Shown here piece by piece: positions 11,016 to 23,017 of a stretch of 64,000 nucleotides of DNA. The notes under the pieces were generated by a model. The model worked only from the letters and a program-made list of their open reading frames with translations, was not told the origin of the DNA and made no database searches. The stretch is from Meandrina meandrites (Eukaryota > Cnidaria > Anthozoa > Scleractinia > Meandrinidae): positions 11,526,102 through 11,590,101 of the forward strand of contig OY855906.1 of assembly GCA_963693305.1 (NCBI GenBank), written 5' to 3'. Made by a program: the position numbers and the translations under genes. How positions within the stretch are numbered: position 1 is the first letter of the stretch; each line of letters begins with the position of its first letter.

Positions 11016-11963
11016 TTATGATTCCTCTCCGTTCCTCTTAGAACATAAATTCTTTACAATACTTCTTACACTATCTCTTATTTCCTTTATCCTCCAATAG
11101 TAAAGCAAGGGATTGACAAACGATGAAGAAAACACAACGGCCGTGCAAGCAACAATTGCTGCTGACGACGATTCAGCTCTAAAATCGTCCATAATGCTAA
11201 ATGCCAAAAGGCCGCACACGAAGGGAACGTAACTAAGTAAAAATATTGCAAGAATATACAGAATGGTAAATACAGATTTTCTGTATTTTTGGATGTCAAT
11301 GGCATTTTGATTAGTTTGCACTTGACTTTGATGTTCACGTATGATTCGAAAAACTTTAAAATAAGCGAAGATAGTCAGAGAAAAGCAAAGTGCTGCACCA
11401 AATAACAACACAACAATAAATGCGCTGAAGAATTCATTCGTCTTATACCAATTGTACATGTGGCAAACAACAAGTAAAATAAGCAAAACAACAGATGTTA
11501 CATAAAAAGTAACGACTCGACGCACTGTCAGAAGAGATCTTCGGCTCATATGCAGCCATCTTTCTACAGCTATTATTGTCATGACGATGACTGTTAGGGA
11601 GGAAAAGTAGTATGCAACGCTTGGTGTGATAACAGCAGCAATGCAGAATATCTTTCTGTTTCCAGCTAATCTCGTTAACTGGTACATAACAAAAAACGGT
11701 TGACTCAGTAGCCCAGTGCAAAAATCTGTGAAGGCCAAACCAGCAAGAAGAACATAAGATGGAGTCCTGAGAGACGGGTTCTTCCAAATTGCCGCCATAA
11801 TCAAAGCATTCCCCGCCACTGTCATTGGTGCTAGAAGTGAGGTAACAATACAGGCAGTAAGAGTTACCTGATAGTAAACTGAGGTGCTTTTACTGGCGTT
11901 TGAGTTTGGAAAAAATAGAAACGAACACAAGCTATCTGGCAAACGAGAGGAATTGGAGGTCAT
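11016..11963 (-). CDS. Class A (rhodopsin-like) GPCR, array member 1
   Basis: Intact intronless ORF of 315 residues, predicted as a seven-helix plasma-membrane receptor. Landmarks: N-glycosylation sequons at N4 and N22; TM1 about 33-60 with GN (N52, 1.50); TM2 with LAFTD (D80, 2.50); C107 at the top of TM3; ERW at 134-136 in place of DRY; TM5 about 178-206; TM6 with SYVP (P247, 6.50); NPLLY at 284-288 for NPxxY; a basic helix-8 stretch and C307. TM4 has no tryptophan, TM5 has no proline, and TM6 has tyrosine where W6.48 is usual. The start is the first Met of a conserved xxxNSSRLP N-terminus. The ligand is unknown, and chemosensory, peptide or small-molecule roles are all possible. Confidence 0.9.
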   Translation of the reverse strand: MTSNSSRLPDSLCSFLFFPNSNASKSTSVYYQVTLTACIVTSLLAPMTVAGNALIMAAIWKNPSLRTPSYVLLAGLAFTDFCTGLLSQPFFVMYQLTRLAGNRKIFCIAAVITPSVAYYFSSLTVIVMTIIAVERWLHMSRRSLLTVRRVVTFYVTSVVLLILLVVCHMYNWYKTNEFFSAFIVVLLFGAALCFSLTIFAYFKVFRIIREHQSQVQTNQNAIDIQKYRKSVFTILYILAIFLLSYVPFVCGLLAFSIMDDFRAESSSAAIVACTAVVFSSSFVNPLLYYWRIKEIRDSVRSIVKNLCSKRNGEES

Positions 11964-13240
11964 TGTTGATAGTTAGTCGGAAATCTCGAACAGCTCGACA
12001 GCTTCACTTGCACAGTGAATTTTGGCTTTTCCACCTTTTATGGACCTTATTAATACCCTTATCCCTACGAAATCTTTCCAGTGGATTCCGTAAACAGTGT
12101 GATATTTCAGTTCTTAAAGGTTTCCCCTTTTTTATTCGTTGTGGGTGATACATTCAGTACGCGAACTGGATTATTTTGTGTCGAGAATAACCCAGGCTGA
12201 AAGTGAGAACCGTACAAACATCACAAATAGCACAAAACTCCTTGGGAGAGTTAAATTTCATTTATTAAACCAGACTGATGCCATAATACTCATATTTGTT
12301 TTCGCATTCGTTTTCGCATTTCTTCAAGTGGGCTAAACACATATTAACGAAAATGAATGAAAGAGAGCGCGAACCCTGCTGGGCTTTTGATTCCCTCAAT
12401 GTAGAATACAGGATAATATTGTTGTTAAATTTCGTCACCTTATTTTAAGTTGCACATAATAGATTCTCAGATGTGGGTCAGTCTACAAACTGCACTACTT
12501 GGTGTGGAAAGATTAATCAGACTACACGTTAACTAAAAGCCATTGAAGCTCCACAAATATCACAAAACATCTTCGGGGAGTTTAATCATATTTTTTACAT
12601 CGGCGAAGCGGACTAAAGAATATTAGGAGATTATGTTTTTTCCAATTCTCTTTCAGACGATATATTCCTTTCCTTGATGAAAATCAATAAAAATCGAACA
12701 TGAGTATTTGTGGGCTGTGAAACTTTGGATGGAGAACACAGGAATTGTTTTTGGTTATTTAGGTAGCACATATAGGATCCAAAAGAAAATACCAATTTGC
12801 TGAGAACAAAGGCTGTTTACAAATCATTCCTTGCTTCCTTCTTAATAGAAATTTTAGCATTTCCGAGAAATAAGGAAACATTTTTTTTTTATTTCTGTGT
12901 GTGATCAGAAAATTAAATGAAAATCAATATAAGCCAGCCAACAAGTTTGATTAAAGATCAAACGATGTTCATTCAGATCACAGCACTTTGATAGGAAATG
13001 AAATCTTAAAAAAAGTCGTTCCCCTAGTGCTTGCCACAACCTGATTTCCAACGATTGTTACCATACGTTACTTACAAGGATTCTATTATTTCTAAATGCA
13101 ATTTGTCTTTATGATCAGTAGCTTAATTCGCATGACTGTTAAACTCGCGTTGTGCTGATATTTTTGAGGACAGATTAGATGATCGTCATTAAGCCACAGA
13201 TAAATTATCAAATGACTGATACAATATTTACATTTATAAT
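11964..13240. other. Intergenic spacer with paired upstream modules
   Basis: Contains the shared receptor-upstream sequence. Two copies of a recurring motif (ACAAATA.CACAAAAC..CTTGGGGAGTT-like) begin near 12221 and 12552, about 330 bases apart. No gene was recognised. The ORFs here are incidental. Confidence 0.6.
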
Positions 13241-14129
13241 GATTCCTCTGAGTTATCTTCACATCAGAGCTTCCTAACCATATTCGTACACTCCAGTAAA
13301 GACGGGGATTGAAAACCGACGAATAAACAGTAAAGCAGAGCACCCGTTCATCGCGGCAAAAGATGATTCATGTCTGACATCCGGGTCGATAAACACAGTA
13401 AGTACTACAGCGCAACATACGGGCGGAACGTAAGTCATTAAAAATATTGCAAAACTATACGAAATTGTGAATACAGACTTCTGTATTTGTTTACATCAAC
13501 GGCATTTTGATTCGTTTGCACTTGACTTAGATATTGACGTATGACTCGAAAAACTTAAAAATCACGGAAGACAGTGAAAACAAAACAAAGTGCTGTCGCC
13601 AGCAAGAAAATATAGATAACTGCACGCGTGACTAAACTCGTTTGCATTATGTACATACCAAGCAAGCCAAAAGCGGAATTAGCAAAACTACGTGATTCAA
13701 ATAATAACGACTCGATGATGTTCAACCATCTTTTTTTACCTATTGTTGTCATGACGATAACTGTTAAAGAGGAAAAGTAGTAAGCAACGATTTGTGTGAT
13801 AATGCCAGGAATGAAAAAACTTCTTTCAATTTCCTGCTAATTCTACCAATTTGTACAAAGCAAAAATGGTTGACTAAATAATCCAGTACATAAGTCTGTG
13901 AAGGCCAATCCAGCAAGGAGAACCTAAGAGTCCGGAGACATGGGCTCTGTCATTTTGTCGCCAAAATTAGATCATTTCCCACCACTGCCATCGGCGCTAG
14001 AAGTGAGATAACTACAGAGGCTATGAGAGTTACCTGATAGTAAACTGAGGTGCTTTTACTGGCGTTTGAGATTGGAAAAAATAGAAACGAACACAAGCTA
14101 TCTGGCAAACGAGACGAATTGGAGGTCAT
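13241..14129 (-). pseudogene. Class A GPCR pseudogene (full length, degenerate)
   Basis: Collinear with the intact receptors from the start codon (ATG at 14129, N-terminus very like the gene at 11016) to the C-terminal region near 13241. Many small indels break the frame, for example in the TM1-TM2 block at 13920-13990, the ERW region near 13720 and TM7 near 13300. The longest remaining open piece is about 65 codons. An N-terminus almost identical to the 11016-11963 gene next to much more diverged downstream sequence suggests a patchwork history, perhaps gene conversion. Confidence 0.8.
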
Positions 14130-14956
14130 TGTTGATAGTTAGTTGGAAATCTCACTTGCACAGTGAATTGTTGCTTTTCCACTTTTTACTTACCTTTGAA
14201 AAAAAAATTATATAAAAACACTCCTAAAATCCTAAAAATTCTTTGTTACGATGCAAATCAATGGCAAAGATACATCTGTCATTTTTTCGAACTGGGGACT
14301 GAATAACCAGAGACAGCGCCCATTTTTTAAAAAAGTTGTTTGCTCACTTTCAAAAACAAATTGATTCTGATGGAAAAGTTGCTATTAAAAAGACCACACT
14401 GGCAGAAAATAACTCTTTTTGAACACTCCAGGAAATCACTTTAATTGGTTTGGAAGGCAGTTGGGAAAATCGAACATCAAATCAATTGTAGCTCTTCCGA
14501 AATAACTTCTTGTTGTTTAAATTAAACACTGCATGCTATAAAATGTAGACGCAAATTTTCTGCACTTCGAAGAAATGGTGAAATAACCTTGTTAATTTAT
14601 TTCATGGTTGCCGTAAAAACGCTTTACATTGGAAACAATCATGCAATATTTTATTTTTAAATTGTTTTGAGACAAAGTAACGTGCACAGAAAAGCTAACT
14701 AAAATTTATCAAATCCGGTTAACACTTTCAATGATTTTATTACAATTACTTAAAATGGAAAATTTTGAAAGTCATTGTATTTTATTTTGCGCAAGCCAAA
14801 TAACTGACCTTAAGTGAATTATAACAGTTAATTATAAGGTTTTTATTATTTCTAAATCATAAACATTTCACTCTTTTATCACTAACTAAATTCACATGAC
14901 GTGTGACTCACGTTGTACTGTTTGTTTGCTGAGCAAGTGTTCCAATGTTAAACTTT
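14130..14956. other. Intergenic receptor spacer (downstream module)
   Basis: Corresponds closely to 10240-11015, including the minus-strand AATAAA block at 14596-14601 and the approach to the stop codon of the next gene. No gene was seen. Confidence 0.6.
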
Positions 14957-15898
14957 TTATGATTCCTCTCCGTTCCCTTTAGAACATAAATTCCTCACAA
15001 TACTTCTTACACTATCTCTTATTTCCTTTATCCTCCGATAGTAAAGCAAGGGATTCACAAACGATGAAAATAACACAATGGCCGCGCAAACAATCTTTGC
15101 CGTTGACGATAATTCACCTCTGAAATCATCCATTATGCTAATTACCAAAAGGCAGCACATGAAGGGAACGTAACTAAGTAAAAGTACTGCAAGAATATTC
15201 AGAATTGTGAATACAGACTTTTTGTATTTTTGGATGTCAATGGCGTTTTGATTCGTTTGTACTTGACTTTGATGTTCACGTATGATTTGAAAAACTTTTA
15301 AATAAGCGAAGATAGTCAGAGAAAAACAAAGTGCTGCACAAAATAACAACACAACAATAAATGCGCTGAAGAATTCATCCGTCTTATACCAATTGTACAT
15401 GTTGCAAGCGACAAGTAAAATAAGCAAAACAACAGATGTTATATAAGGAATAACGACTCGACGCGCCGTAAGAAGAGATCTTCGGCTCATATGCAGCCAC
15501 CTTTCTACAGCTATTGTTGTCATGACGTTGACTGTTACACAGGAAAAATAGTATGCAACGCCTTGTGTGATAACACCGGCAATACAAAATATCTTAATGT
15601 TTCCAGCTAAACTCGCTAACTCGTACATAACAAAAAACGGTTGACTCAGCAACCCAGTGCAAAAGTCTGTGAAGGCCAAACCAGCAAGAAGAACATAAGA
15701 TGGAGTCCTGAGAGACGGGTTCCTCCAAATTGCCGCCATAATCAAAGCATTTCCCGCCACTGCCATCGGTGCTAGAAGTGCGGTGACAACACAGGTTGTT
15801 AGAATTACATGATAGTAAACTGAGCTGCTTCTACCGACGTTTGAAAAACCTAGAAAGGAACACCAGCTCTCCGGTAAACGAGACGAATTTAAGGCCAT
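14957..15898 (-). CDS. Class A (rhodopsin-like) GPCR, array member 2
   Basis: Intact intronless ORF of 313 residues. The N-terminus MALNSSRLPE carries an N-glycosylation sequon at N4. The TM1 GN, TM2 LAFTD, TM3 Cys, ERW, TM6 SYVP and TM7 NPLLY motifs are all present. It shares the ECL2 type CNMYNWYKTDEFF with the genes at 11016, 24742 and 50179 and with the broken gene at 18638-19985, and so belongs to that subgroup. W4.50, P5.50 and W6.48 are absent, as in the whole family. The C-terminus ends CSKGNGEES, the commonest tail in the array. The start is chosen by alignment of the shared N-terminus. No ligand can be inferred. Confidence 0.9.
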   Translation of the reverse strand: MALNSSRLPESWCSFLGFSNVGRSSSVYYHVILTTCVVTALLAPMAVAGNALIMAAIWRNPSLRTPSYVLLAGLAFTDFCTGLLSQPFFVMYELASLAGNIKIFCIAGVITQGVAYYFSCVTVNVMTTIAVERWLHMSRRSLLTARRVVIPYITSVVLLILLVACNMYNWYKTDEFFSAFIVVLLFCAALCFSLTIFAYLKVFQIIREHQSQVQTNQNAIDIQKYKKSVFTILNILAVLLLSYVPFMCCLLVISIMDDFRGELSSTAKIVCAAIVLFSSFVNPLLYYRRIKEIRDSVRSIVRNLCSKGNGEES

Positions 15899-17020
15899 TG
15901 TCGAGAGTTAGTTGGAAACCTCGAACAGCTCGACAACTTCACTTTCTCAGTAAACTGTTTTGCCTTTTTCACTTTTTATGGACCTTATTAATACCCTTAT
16001 GCCTATGTGCTCTTTCCTCTGGATTCCGTAAACAGAATTATATTTAGTTCTTAAAGTTTGTCCGTTTTTAACTTGTTTTGGATCATGCATTCAGTATGCC
16101 AACTGGATTATTTTGTGTTGAGCATTTAACCAGGCTGAAAGTAAAAGTCCTACAAACATCACAAATAGGACAAAACACCTTGGGAGATTTAAATTTAATT
16201 TATTAAATCAGACAGTAACTGTTTTCAAATTCATTTTACAAAAGAGGATTTGTTTAATGTTTCTTCAAGTGGGCCAAACACATATTAGATAAATACGGTT
16301 TAACTCTCTCCTAGAAATTTTGTTTTGTCTATAAAAAATGAATAAAGAAAGAAAATGAAAATTTCATCTCATAAATTAAAGAAGCACAGAATAGATTCTC
16401 AGCAGAAGCATATCACTTAGACTAGGTAATATCATACTTCTGACTTCAGACGTAGGTCAGTATGCAAACTGAACTTCAGTCTGATTAATCAGACTGAACG
16501 TTAACTATAAGCCATCGAAGCTTCACAAATAACACAAAAACACCTTGGGGGAGTTAACTCATATTTATTACATCGGCCATGCGGACTAAACGATAGTGGG
16601 AGATTATGTTCTTTCCATTTATCTTGTAGACGAAATATCCCTCTTTTTAAGATGAAAATCAATTAAAATCCAACGCGAGTATTGGTGGGCTGTGAAACTC
16701 TAAACGGAGAACACAGAAATTGTCTTTCTTAAAACTTGGAAATATATTTAGGTAGCATATATAGGCTCGAGGAGAAACACCCAGTTTGCTGAAAACAAAA
16801 GTTTTTTACAAATCATTCCTTGCCTCCTTAATGACAAAAGTGGTAGCATTTTTGTGGTAAAAAGATATATTTTTTTTCAGTTTAATGTGTGTGATCTGTA
16901 CAGAAAAATAAAAAAAAATAACAGTAATGGAACAAGTTTGATTAAAGATGAAACGATGTTCATTCATCATTCACACAACAGTATCACTATGATAACAAAT
17001 GAAATCTTACAAAAATACAT
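15899..17020. other. Intergenic spacer with paired upstream modules
   Basis: Two copies of the recurring upstream motif begin near 16158 and 16523, about 365 bases apart. The stretch aligns by eye with 11964-12900 and 19986-20824. No gene was recognised. Confidence 0.6.
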
Positions 17021-17877
17021 GACTCTTCTATGTTCTCCTCACAACAGAGCTTTTCAACTATATTTCATACGCTATCCGTAACTTCCTTTGTCCTCCAGTA
17101 GTAAAGGAAGGGATTGAAAAACGACGAAGATAACAGCAGATTCGGATCTGTAATCCGGGTCCATAATCACAGAAATAACTAGTATGCAACATACGTAGGG
17201 ATCGTGTAACTTATTAATTAAAACAATTGCTAGAATATACTGACAAAATTGTGAATACAGACTTTCTGTAGTTTTTCATATCAATGGCATTTTGATTCGA
17301 TTACACTTGACTTTGATGTTGACGAATGATTGGAAGAACTTTAAAATCAGGGAACACAGTGGAAACAAAACAAAGTGCTGTCACCAGCAAGAAAATATAG
17401 ATAACTGCACGCGACTAACTTGTTTGTATTATGTCGATTTTAAATGCCGAACAAGCCAAAAGCGGAATAAGCAAAACTACAAACATGATTCAAATAATAA
17501 CGACTCGATGCACCATAGGAAGGGATCTTCGGCTGATGTGCAACCATCTTTCTTCACCTATTGTTGTCATGACGATGACTGTTTAAAGAGGAAAAGTAGA
17601 AAGCAATGATTTGTGGGATAATGCAAGGAATCAAAAACTTCTTTCTATTTCCTGCTCGTTCTTCCAATTTGTACAAAACAAAAATGGTTGACTAAATAAT
17701 CCAGTGCATAAGTCTGTGGAGGCCAATCCAGCAAGGAGAACCTAAGATGGAGTCCGGAGAGACGGGCTCTTTCATCTGCGTTAGAAGTGAGGTAACTACA
17801 GAAGCTATGAGAGTTACCTGATAGTAAACTGGGGTGCTTTTACTGACGTTTGGAAAAAAATAGATAGAAACACTCAT
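17021..17877 (-). pseudogene. Class A GPCR pseudogene
   Basis: Matches the receptor family from the C-terminal tail (17021) through TM7, TM6, the QNAI loop (about 17285), TM5, the ERW region (about 17545) and TM2-TM3 (about 17690) to the N-terminal SVYYQVTL block (about 17820). It lacks the first 25 or so codons including the start, has a deletion across TM1, and carries many frameshifts. It is closest in decay pattern to 13241-14129. Non-functional. Confidence 0.8.
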
Positions 17878-18637
17878 AAGAACTCTTTGCAAATCAGTGG
17901 CAAAGATACATCTGTCATTTTTTCGAACTGGGGACTGAATGACGTGAGACAACGCCCTTTTGTTAAAAATAGTGTTTGCTCACTTTCAAAAACAAATTGA
18001 TTATGATAAGTTAATTGCTATTGAAAGAGATCACACTGGCAGAAACTAAAAAACACTCTAGAAACACTCTAGGAAATCCGTTTAATTGGTTTGGAAGGCA
18101 GTTAGAAAAATCGAACTTCATATCAATTGCAGCTCTTCCGAAATATCTCCTTGTTTTTAAAATTTACAACTGCATGCTATAAAATTAAGATGCAAATTTT
18201 CTGCACTTCGAAAAAATGGTGAAATAAACCTTGTTTATTTATTTCATGGTTGCTGTAAAAACGCTTTGTATTGGAAACAATCATGCAATATTTTAAAATG
18301 AAAATTGTCTTGAGACAAAGCAACCTGTACAGAAAAGCTAAAAAAAATTATCAAATCCGGTTAATTACTTTTATTTTACACTTCCAATGATTTTATTACA
18401 ATTACTTATGGAAATGGAATATTAAGAAAATCTTTACATTTTCTTTTGCGCAAGCCAAATAACTGACCTTAAGTGAATTATAACAGTTAATTATAAGGTT
18501 TGTTTTATTTCTCAATCATAAAAAATTTGTCTCTTTTATCACTAACTAAATTCCCATGACGTGTGATTCACGTTGAACTGTTTGTTTGCTTGTTTTTTAA
18601 GTATCCGATCGAGCAAGTGTTCCAATGTCAAATTTTT
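17878..18637. other. Intergenic receptor spacer (downstream module)
   Basis: A copy of the downstream module seen at 10240-11015 and 14200-14956, with minus-strand AATAAA at 18234-18239. No gene. Confidence 0.6.
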
Positions 18638-19985
18638 CTATGATCCCTCTTCGTTCCCTTTAGAACATAAATTTCTTACAATACTTCTTACACCATCTCT
18701 TATTTCCTTTATCCTGCGATAGTAAAGCAAGGGATTCAAAAGCGATGAAGAAAACACAATGGCCGCGCAAACAATCATAGCCGTTGACGATGATTCAGCA
18801 CTGAAATCGTCCATTATGCTAATTACCAAAAGGCAGCACACGAAGGGAACGTAACTAAATAAAAGTATTGCAAGAATATACAGAATGGTAAATACGGATT
18901 TTCTGTATTTTTGGATGTCAATTAGCCATGTTCTAAACGAGCAGGGGACTGGGTACGAACATATTTTCTCTTCGGTACAAGGATTCAATATCGATTGAAT
19001 TGAAAAATGGGGCAGGTCATCTGAAAGAGCATCCAAAAATTAGTAAATTCACCAAATGTGACCGTTATTGGTTTAAACCGAAAGGCATGGTACACTTGGT
19101 ATGGATTGGAGGGACATGCGTCCTCCAATCCATACTAAGCTCTCTTATTTTAAAAGTGTACCATGCCTTTGCGTTTAAACCAATAACCATCAAATTTGGT
19201 AAATTTACTAATTTTTGGATGCTCTTTCAGATGACGTGTCCCATTTTTAATTTAATCGATATTGAATGTTCGTACCAAGAAAAAATATGTTCGTACCCAG
19301 TCCCCTGCTCGTTTAGAACATGGCCAATGGCATTTTAATTCGTTTGCACTTGACTTTGATGTTGACGTATGATTTGAAAAACTTTTAAATAAGCGAAGAT
19401 AGTCAGAGAAAAACAAAGTGCTGCACAAAATAACAACACAACAATAAATGCGCTGAAGAATTCATTCGTCTCATACCAATTGTACATGTTGCAAGCGACA
19501 AGTAAAATAAGCAAAACAACAGCTGTTATATAAAGAATAACGACTCGACGCACCGTAAGAAGAGACCTTCGGCTCATATACAGCCATCTTTCTACTGCTA
19601 TTATTGTCATGACGACGACTGTTAGGCAGGAAAAAATGTATCCAACGTTTGATGTCATAACAGCACCAATGCAGAATAACTTAATGTTTCCAGCTAAACC
19701 CGCTAACTGGTTCATAACAAAAAACGGTTGACTCAGTAATCCACTGCAAAAATCTGTGACGGCCAAACCAGCAAGAAGAACATAAGATGGAGTCCTGAGA
19801 GACGGGTTCCTCCGAATTGCCGCCATAATCAAAGCATTTCCCGTCACTGCCATCGGTGCTAGAAGTGAGGTGACAACGCAGGTTGCAAGAGTTACCTGAT
19901 AATAAACTAAGTTGCTTTTATCGACGTTTGACAAACCTAGAAAGGAACACCAGCTATCCGGTAAACGAGAGGAATTCAAGGCCAT
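18638..19985 (-). pseudogene. Class A GPCR gene disrupted by a foldback insertion
   Basis: An otherwise well-preserved array member (MALNSSRLPD start at 19985, tail CSKGNEEGS ending at 18638). The coding sequence is open from the start through TM5 and the QVQTNQN stretch of intracellular loop 3. It is then cut by about 400 bases of palindromic DNA (18923-19324) and resumes at the IQKYRKS segment through TM6 and TM7. The pieces at 19335-19985 and 18638-18920 show no other obvious break, so the gene died recently through this single event. Sequences around ECL2 (CNMYNWYETNEFF) place it with the 14957 subgroup. A truncated five-helix product is the most it could make. Confidence 0.88.
18923..19324. 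mobile_element. Foldback (palindromic) element inserted in a GPCR
   Basis: The ends are reverse complements (GCCATGTTCTAAACGAG at 18925, CTCGTTTAGAACATGGC ending 19324). The two arms stay similar almost to the centre near 19110-19140, giving arms of about 200 bases. CAAT occurs on both sides (18919-18922 and 19325-19328), and the undisturbed paralogs have a single CAAT at this place, so a 4-base target duplication is likely, with two extra bases (TA) at the left. No coding capacity. Confidence 0.8.
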
Positions 19986-20824
19986 TGTCGAGAGTTAGTT
20001 GGAAACCTGGAGCAGCTCAACAACTTTACTTTCTCAGTGAATTTTATAGACCTTATTAATACCCTTATGCCTAAGTTCTCTTTCCTCTGGATTCCGTAAA
20101 CAGAATTATATTTAGTTTTTAAAGTTTGTCCGTTTTTAACTTGTTGTGGATCATGCATTCGGTATGCCAACTGGATTATTTTGTGTTGAGCATTTAACCA
20201 GGCTGAAAGTAAAAATCCTACAATCATCACAAATAACACAAACACCTTGGGAGAGCTAAATTTCATTTATTAAATTTGACTGTAACTGTTTTCCAATTAA
20301 TTTTTACAAAAGAGGATTTGTTTAATGTTTCTTCAAGCAGGATAAACACATATTACAAAAATACGGTTTAACTCTCTCCTAGAAAATTTGTTTTGATAAT
20401 AAAAAATGAATGAAGAAAGAAAATGAAAATTTCATCTCATAAATTAAAGCAGCACAGAGTAGATTCTCAGCAGAAGCATATCACCTACAATAGGTAATAT
20501 CATACTTCTGGCTTCAGGCGTAGGTCAGTATACAAACTGAACTTCAGTCTCATTAATCAGACTGAACGTTAACTATAAGCCATCGAAGCTTCACAAATAA
20601 CACAAAAACACCTTGGGGGAGTTTAATCATAGTTATCACATCGGCCATGTGGACTAAACGATAGTGGGAGATTATGTACTTTTCTTTTCTCTTCCAGACG
20701 AAATATCCCTTTTTAAGGTGAAAATCAATTAAAATCCAACGCGAGTATTGGTGGACTGTAGAACTCTGAACGGAGAACACAGGAATTGTATTTCCTAAAA
20801 TTTGCAAATATATTTAGGTAGCAC
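19986..20824. other. Intergenic spacer with paired upstream modules
   Basis: The upstream region of the broken receptor is very similar to 15899-16780. Copies of the recurring motif lie near 20227 and 20593. It ends at the left boundary of a 2.2 kb foldback element. No gene. Confidence 0.6.
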
Positions 20825-23017
20825 CAGGAGGCATAATGGGAGGAGACCGTAAGCGCGACATCCACGCACCCTATGATACGAGACAATTTTTATATTTTTA
20901 GAACAGGCAGACACGCGCGGATGCGTGGGTTCTCGCGTCGATGTTGCCGGAGTTGCGTGACTAGTATCATGTGATTCGAAAAAGACTCTGTGTTTAAACT
21001 TGAGAACGAAAAATAAATCAGTGTTCTGTGAACCATAAATTTTGTTCGGACGCTATTTATACATTAGGCTGTGCAGCTTCCGTTTCGTGCTAAATTCATC
21101 TCCTGGATATTTTGTCAGTTAAGCACAGGACTAATCTAGAGAAGTTTTCTCAGTAAGATAATTCACCATGACTCGTTTACATTTGGATTGTACTTTGGTT
21201 AAGATGGCCCGCGGCTATTTCTGCGGAACGGAGGTGCTCTTTTCTAAATCAAGCTTTGGGCATGTAAACCTCACCCGATTTTTCTGATTTTTAGCAATCG
21301 AAAAAACAAATGTTCAAATTTTATAAAGCTTTAAAATAAAGAGCAAACAAGGCAAACGATCACGAGATATTAGCGCTTTTGAAAAAATATATTTATGAAA
21401 AAAAAAACGCGAATATTTTCTAAACAGGACGATAGATTTTTTCTTATCAAAGTCAACAAGTTCAAATTATCCATTTTCTAGTGTGAGCAAGTTTCAACGA
21501 AATCGGCTGAGTAGAAATTGCTGCACAGTTGACCGTGCTTCAAAATATTATGCTCGTGTATAATTGGGAGCTACAACAACGTTCAAGCTATGCTAAGATC
21601 CCATAGATTATTTGAAAGCTTAATGCCAACTAAAACGTTGCTGAAAAGTATGGAAAGATCGGAAACTCCTAGCAAAAGTTGTAAACAAATGAGGAGGAAG
21701 AGGTTTACGGTGCGGAAATTAGAATTAAAAAAAAATTACGGATTTTTTTTCTTATATTTTTAAGTATGAGAAAATACAGCATATATGCAAACGGCTTTGT
21801 CTACTTTAGTGAATCTAGTCTCGATGAAATGCGTCGAATTTTGCTTGCCAAGATAGCTACTCCGCGTCTTCCATTTGAAAACCCTCGGGTAACAGTAAAT
21901 TATTCAAACTTGCCGCGTTCTCAAGATTATTTAGCACCTGGAATTGAACATGGCACGCCACATACCACATTCATTGCTAAATAAAATGCATGAATACAAA
22001 GCTCAGCCGCAATTTTAACCGTGGCATGTTTATTTCCAGGTACAAAATAATCTTGAGAATGCGGGTAGTGTGAATAATTTACTGTAACAAGAGCGTTTTC
22101 AAAGCGTTCCAAAATTGAAGACGAAAGGTAGCTATCTTGGCGAGCCAAAGTCGAATCGGTTTCATCGAGACTAGACACACGAAACTAGATAAAGCCGTTT
22201 GCACATATGCTGCATTTTTTCATACTTGAAAATAAACGAAGAAAAATAGGTAGATTTTTTTAATTCGAAAAAAAATGAATCCTCTTCTGCTTCATTTGTT
22301 TACAACTTTTGCTGGAAGTTTCCGATCTTTCCACACTTTTCAACAATGTTTTAGCTGCACTGCGAATTATAATACAGGATAGTAAAAGAAATATTTTGGA
22401 GCAGCATTAATCGGATAAGTGACTTAAATGAAAATATTTTCATTCTGCAATATATATGTAATTTTATATGATATGAAAGTCACATGTAAGTTACAACAAA
22501 GCATCAAGGAAAGGTCGAAATGGCGTATACAATCGTATTTCGGCAAAAATATGTTTTCTCCTTTTTTGTTGTCATTCTGTATTCTTTGGTTGCCCATATC
22601 GCTGCGCTGTGAAGCGTTTAGTAAATTGTCTTGACCACTGTGTGATTCCTCGTACGACATGTTTAACGAGTCTTCGCGACTGGATTTGTCCGAAAAAAAT
22701 ACTACTGCAGACATCCGAATCCCTTGAATCATCCTCACTTTCATGGCTACATTCAAAGAAGTGCTCAAGGAGACCTTGACGTAAATTAGGAGTAGAAACT
22801 GATGAAAGAAAACCAGTGTTTACTTCACTTGCAGAGGTTATTTTGGACGCCATTTTGTTTATATTTCTCCGCGCGACGTCCTCGCGAAATCTTCGCGGCA
22901 GTACGCGCGCGCGCCTCGCGGGATGACACGATTTGTTCTAAAAATAGAAATTTTGACCCATATCATAGGGACAAGGCCAGATCTCGCGCTTACGGTCTCC
23001 TGCCATTATGGCTCCTG
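20825..23017. mobile_element. 2.2 kb foldback DNA element
   Basis: Inverted ends begin CAGGAGGCATAATGG (20825) and end CCATTATGGCTCCTG (23017). Similarity continues inward through a CTATGATA / TTTTTAGAACA stretch. Internally, about 21620-21990 and 21990-22345 form a second long inverted repeat, so much of the element can fold on itself. The right part is rich in CGCG before a possible ORF (22572-22853, minus) in a good start context. No transposase was recognised. Flanks are unequal: the left is receptor-upstream sequence and the right is receptor coding sequence, so host DNA was also lost here. Confidence 0.7.
22572..22853 (-). CDS. Hypothetical 93-residue ORF inside the foldback element
   Basis: The ORF starts MASKITSAS in an AAAATGG context, just downstream (on this strand) of a CG-rich, promoter-like stretch at about 22860-22925. 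It has an acidic serine-rich patch (HESEDDSRDSD) followed by a basic C-terminal half. No family was recognised. It could be the first exon of a lost transposase gene or a chance ORF, and no downstream exon was identified. Confidence 0.25.
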   Translation of the reverse strand: MASKITSASEVNTGFLSSVSTPNLRQGLLEHFFECSHESEDDSRDSDVCSSIFFGQIQSRRLVKHVVRGITQWSRQFTKRFTAQRYGQPKNTE

